A stretch of 64,000 bases of DNA from JADJPO01 sp046330955 (GTDB lineage Bacteria; Actinomycetota; Actinomycetes; Actinomycetales; Kineosporiaceae), in NCBI GenBank assembly GCA_046330955.1, contig JAXLRT010000005.1:62001-126000 (forward strand). The letters are read 5' to 3'. Positions 62,640 to 64,000 of this stretch are shown in pieces. The notes below the pieces were generated by a model. That model was not told the DNA's origin and did no database searches. It worked only from the letters and a program-made list of their open reading frames with translations. The first letter of the stretch is position 1; each line of letters begins with the position of its first letter. The translations under genes were made by a program, and so were the position numbers.

Positions 62640-63736
62640 GTGCTGATCGTCGGGCCTCGGGTCAGTGGCAAGACCACCATGGCGCGGCGCTACGCCCTCG
62701 ACGGTCCTTCGGCTGGATCGCCCGGCCGAGGCGGCCGCCGTCCGGGCCGATCCGGACGCCGTCATGGCGACCCTTGGCGCCGGCCCCGTGGCGCTCGACG
62801 AGTGGCAGGTCGTCCCCGAGATCCTTGGCGCCATCAAGCGTTCCGTCGACGACGATCCCCGGCCGGGCCGATTCGTGATCACGGGCTCGTCACAGGCCGA
62901 TCTCACGGCCTCGGTGTGGCAGTCCACCGGCCGAGTGATCCGACTTCCGCTGATGGGATTGGTCGAACGGGAACTGGTCGGTGGCGTCCCCGGCGGCTCG
63001 ATCATCGACCGCCTGGCGGCGGGGGAGGGGGCGGATCTGCCGGTCCCCACTGAAGCCCGCGATGCCGCACAGCTCGGTCAGGTGCGTGACCCCGCTCGGC
63101 TCCGGCGGTATCTGCAGGCCGTCGCAGCGAACACGGCGGGTGTCGTCGTCCACGAGACGTTCTTCGACGCGGCTGGGATCGACCGGGGGACCGGCGTCCG
63201 ATTCGACACTCTGCTGGAGCAGGTCTTCGTCCTCGACCAGGTGCCCGCCTACTCCACCAACCGGCTGAACCGTTGATGCGACTGCCGAAGCGGTACCTGA
63301 TCGACCCGGTGTTCATGGGTCCGCTGCTCGGCATCGACGAGCGTGCCGTGTTGCGTGATGGAGACCTACTGTGCCGGGTGATCGACACCTTCGTGGTGTC
63401 CCAGCTGCGGGCCGAATGTGCTGTGAGCGATCTCGACCCCCGCCTGCACCACATGCGAGATGCCAACGGTCGTCGCGAGGTGGATCTCATCGTCGAGTTG
63501 GCCGGCGGCCGGGTCATCGGTATCGAGATCAAGGCCGACTCGGGCGCCCAGCCGTCATGCGGCGCGACATCTGGTGTGGCTGCACGAAGCCCTCGGCGAC
63601 CGGTCGCTGCCGGCGTCGTGTTCCACACCGGTCCCCGCCCGATTCGCTACAGCCCAGCATCGTCGGGCTGCCGATCTCGGCGTTGTGGTCTGGACGCACC
63701 TCGACCCGCCGCTCGGCGAACATCGACCTACCCTGA
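62640..63736 (+). pseudogene. AAA-type ATPase with DUF4143 domain, multiple frameshifts
   Basis: The reading begins MLIVGPRVSGKTTMARRYA (P-loop), changes frame near 62695 to VLRLDRPAEAAAVRADPDAV, ALDEWQVVPEILGAIK (Walker B), GRFVITGSSQADL, VIRLPLMGLVERELVG and the start of the DUF4143 part, then shows TGA at 63274 where CGTTGATG should be CGTTTGATG. Downstream, LPKRYLIDPVFMGPLLGID, REVDLIVELAGGRVIGIEIKADSG, HAARHLVWLHEALGD, GVVFHTGPRPIRY and VGLPISALW are spread over three frames to 63736. DUF4143 ATPases are common accessory genes with an endonuclease-like C-terminus (EIKAD). At least four indels make a functional product very unlikely. Confidence 0.88.
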
Positions 63737-63740
63737 TCAC

Positions 63741-64000
63741 ATGCCGGTGCTGGGCACCAAGTTGCGCCTGCCCTCGGCTCGTCGACGACTGGTGCAGCGT
63801 GACCGCCTCATCGACCGTTTGCGCACCGAGGCGGGTGCGGCGACGCGGCTCATCCTGGTCGCGGCACCAGCCGGGTTCGGCAAGACCACCCTGCTCACGC
63901 AGTGGCTCGCCTCGGCCGAACTCTCGGCGTGCCGGGTCGCGTGGCTGGCCCTGGACCCGGACGACGCCGACCTGCGCCGATTCCTGGCCCACCTCGTGGC
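63741..64000 (+). CDS. MalT-like LuxR-family regulator, 5' part (runs off window)
   Basis: The frame from ATG 63741 is open to the window end, 86 codons. It has the same start as the 22302 gene: GTKLRLPSARRRLVQRDRLIDRL, then VAAPAGFGKTTLLTQWLA with Walker A and WLALDPDDADLRRFLAHLV. Those are the N-terminal features of large STAND-type LuxR activators of about 900 residues. The identity of the start is clear. Nothing can be said of the sensor or DNA-binding parts, which lie outside. It is four bases past the last frame of the broken ATPase gene, so that gene's remains may supply its promoter region. Confidence 0.88.
   Translation, partial: MPVLGTKLRLPSARRRLVQRDRLIDRLRTEAGAATRLILVAAPAGFGKTTLLTQWLASAELSACRVAWLALDPDDADLRRFLAHLV

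Overview
The window is high-GC actinobacterial DNA. The evidence is strong G/C third-position bias, frequent GTG and TTG starts, GTGA/ATGA gene overlaps, an XRE/DUF5753 regulator with DUF397 partners, MalT-like LuxR giants, actinobacterial ISL3 and IS701 elements, and DUF4012 and DUF4386 proteins. The genus cannot be fixed from the sequence. No tRNA, rRNA or CRISPR was seen.

Layout. (1) 1-16.6 kb is a high-GC envelope and exopolysaccharide region: the end of an unknown gene, a GH16 lipoprotein, a tandem GT2 glycosyltransferase, a NodB-type deacetylase, glycogen branching enzyme (opposite strand), a low-molecular-weight phosphatase, a secreted His-rich protein, a DUF4012 protein, a polyprenyl-phosphate sugar transferase, GDP-fucose synthase and a 1203-residue Wzz/BY-kinase-like protein. 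(2) 16.8-25.2 kb carries two DUF397 proteins beside a frameshifted XRE regulator, an OmpA-like lipoprotein with a four-helix membrane protein, a DUF4386 operon, and a large LuxR regulator. (3) 25.3-29.9 kb is accessory: a NERD nuclease-like protein, decayed PIN and HEPN fragments, and a frameshifted repeat-rich membrane protein. (4) 29.9-31.5 kb is a complete ISL3-type element with inverted repeats and an 8-bp target duplication, but a broken transposase.

(5) 31.6-44.3 kb is a visibly lower-GC polysaccharide cassette with its own Wzz/BY-kinase, glycosyltransferases, flippase, Wzy-like polymerase, two hexapeptide acyltransferases, an SGNH hydrolase and a parallel beta-helix protein. A frameshifted GT4-WcaF fusion follows, in high-GC DNA. 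Together these could make, modify, polymerise and export a second polymer, with the two BY-kinases as chain-length regulators. (6) 46.8-50.6 kb holds an intact IS701-type element, a HEPN-domain protein, an ISAs1 transposase remnant and a truncated propeller-like gene. (7) 50.6-62.5 kb is a run of mostly unrecognised membrane proteins around a histidine kinase and a frameshifted response regulator, ending with a metallophosphoesterase fused to a multi-helix membrane domain. This is the best candidate for an undescribed system. (8) 62.6-64 kb is a multiply frameshifted AAA/DUF4143 ATPase and the start of a second MalT-like LuxR regulator.

Reading frames are broken in at least nine accessory loci, while about fifteen genes of 1-3.6 kb are intact. 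That favours real decay of accessory genes, but indel errors in the assembly cannot be excluded at single-shift genes such as the response regulator.
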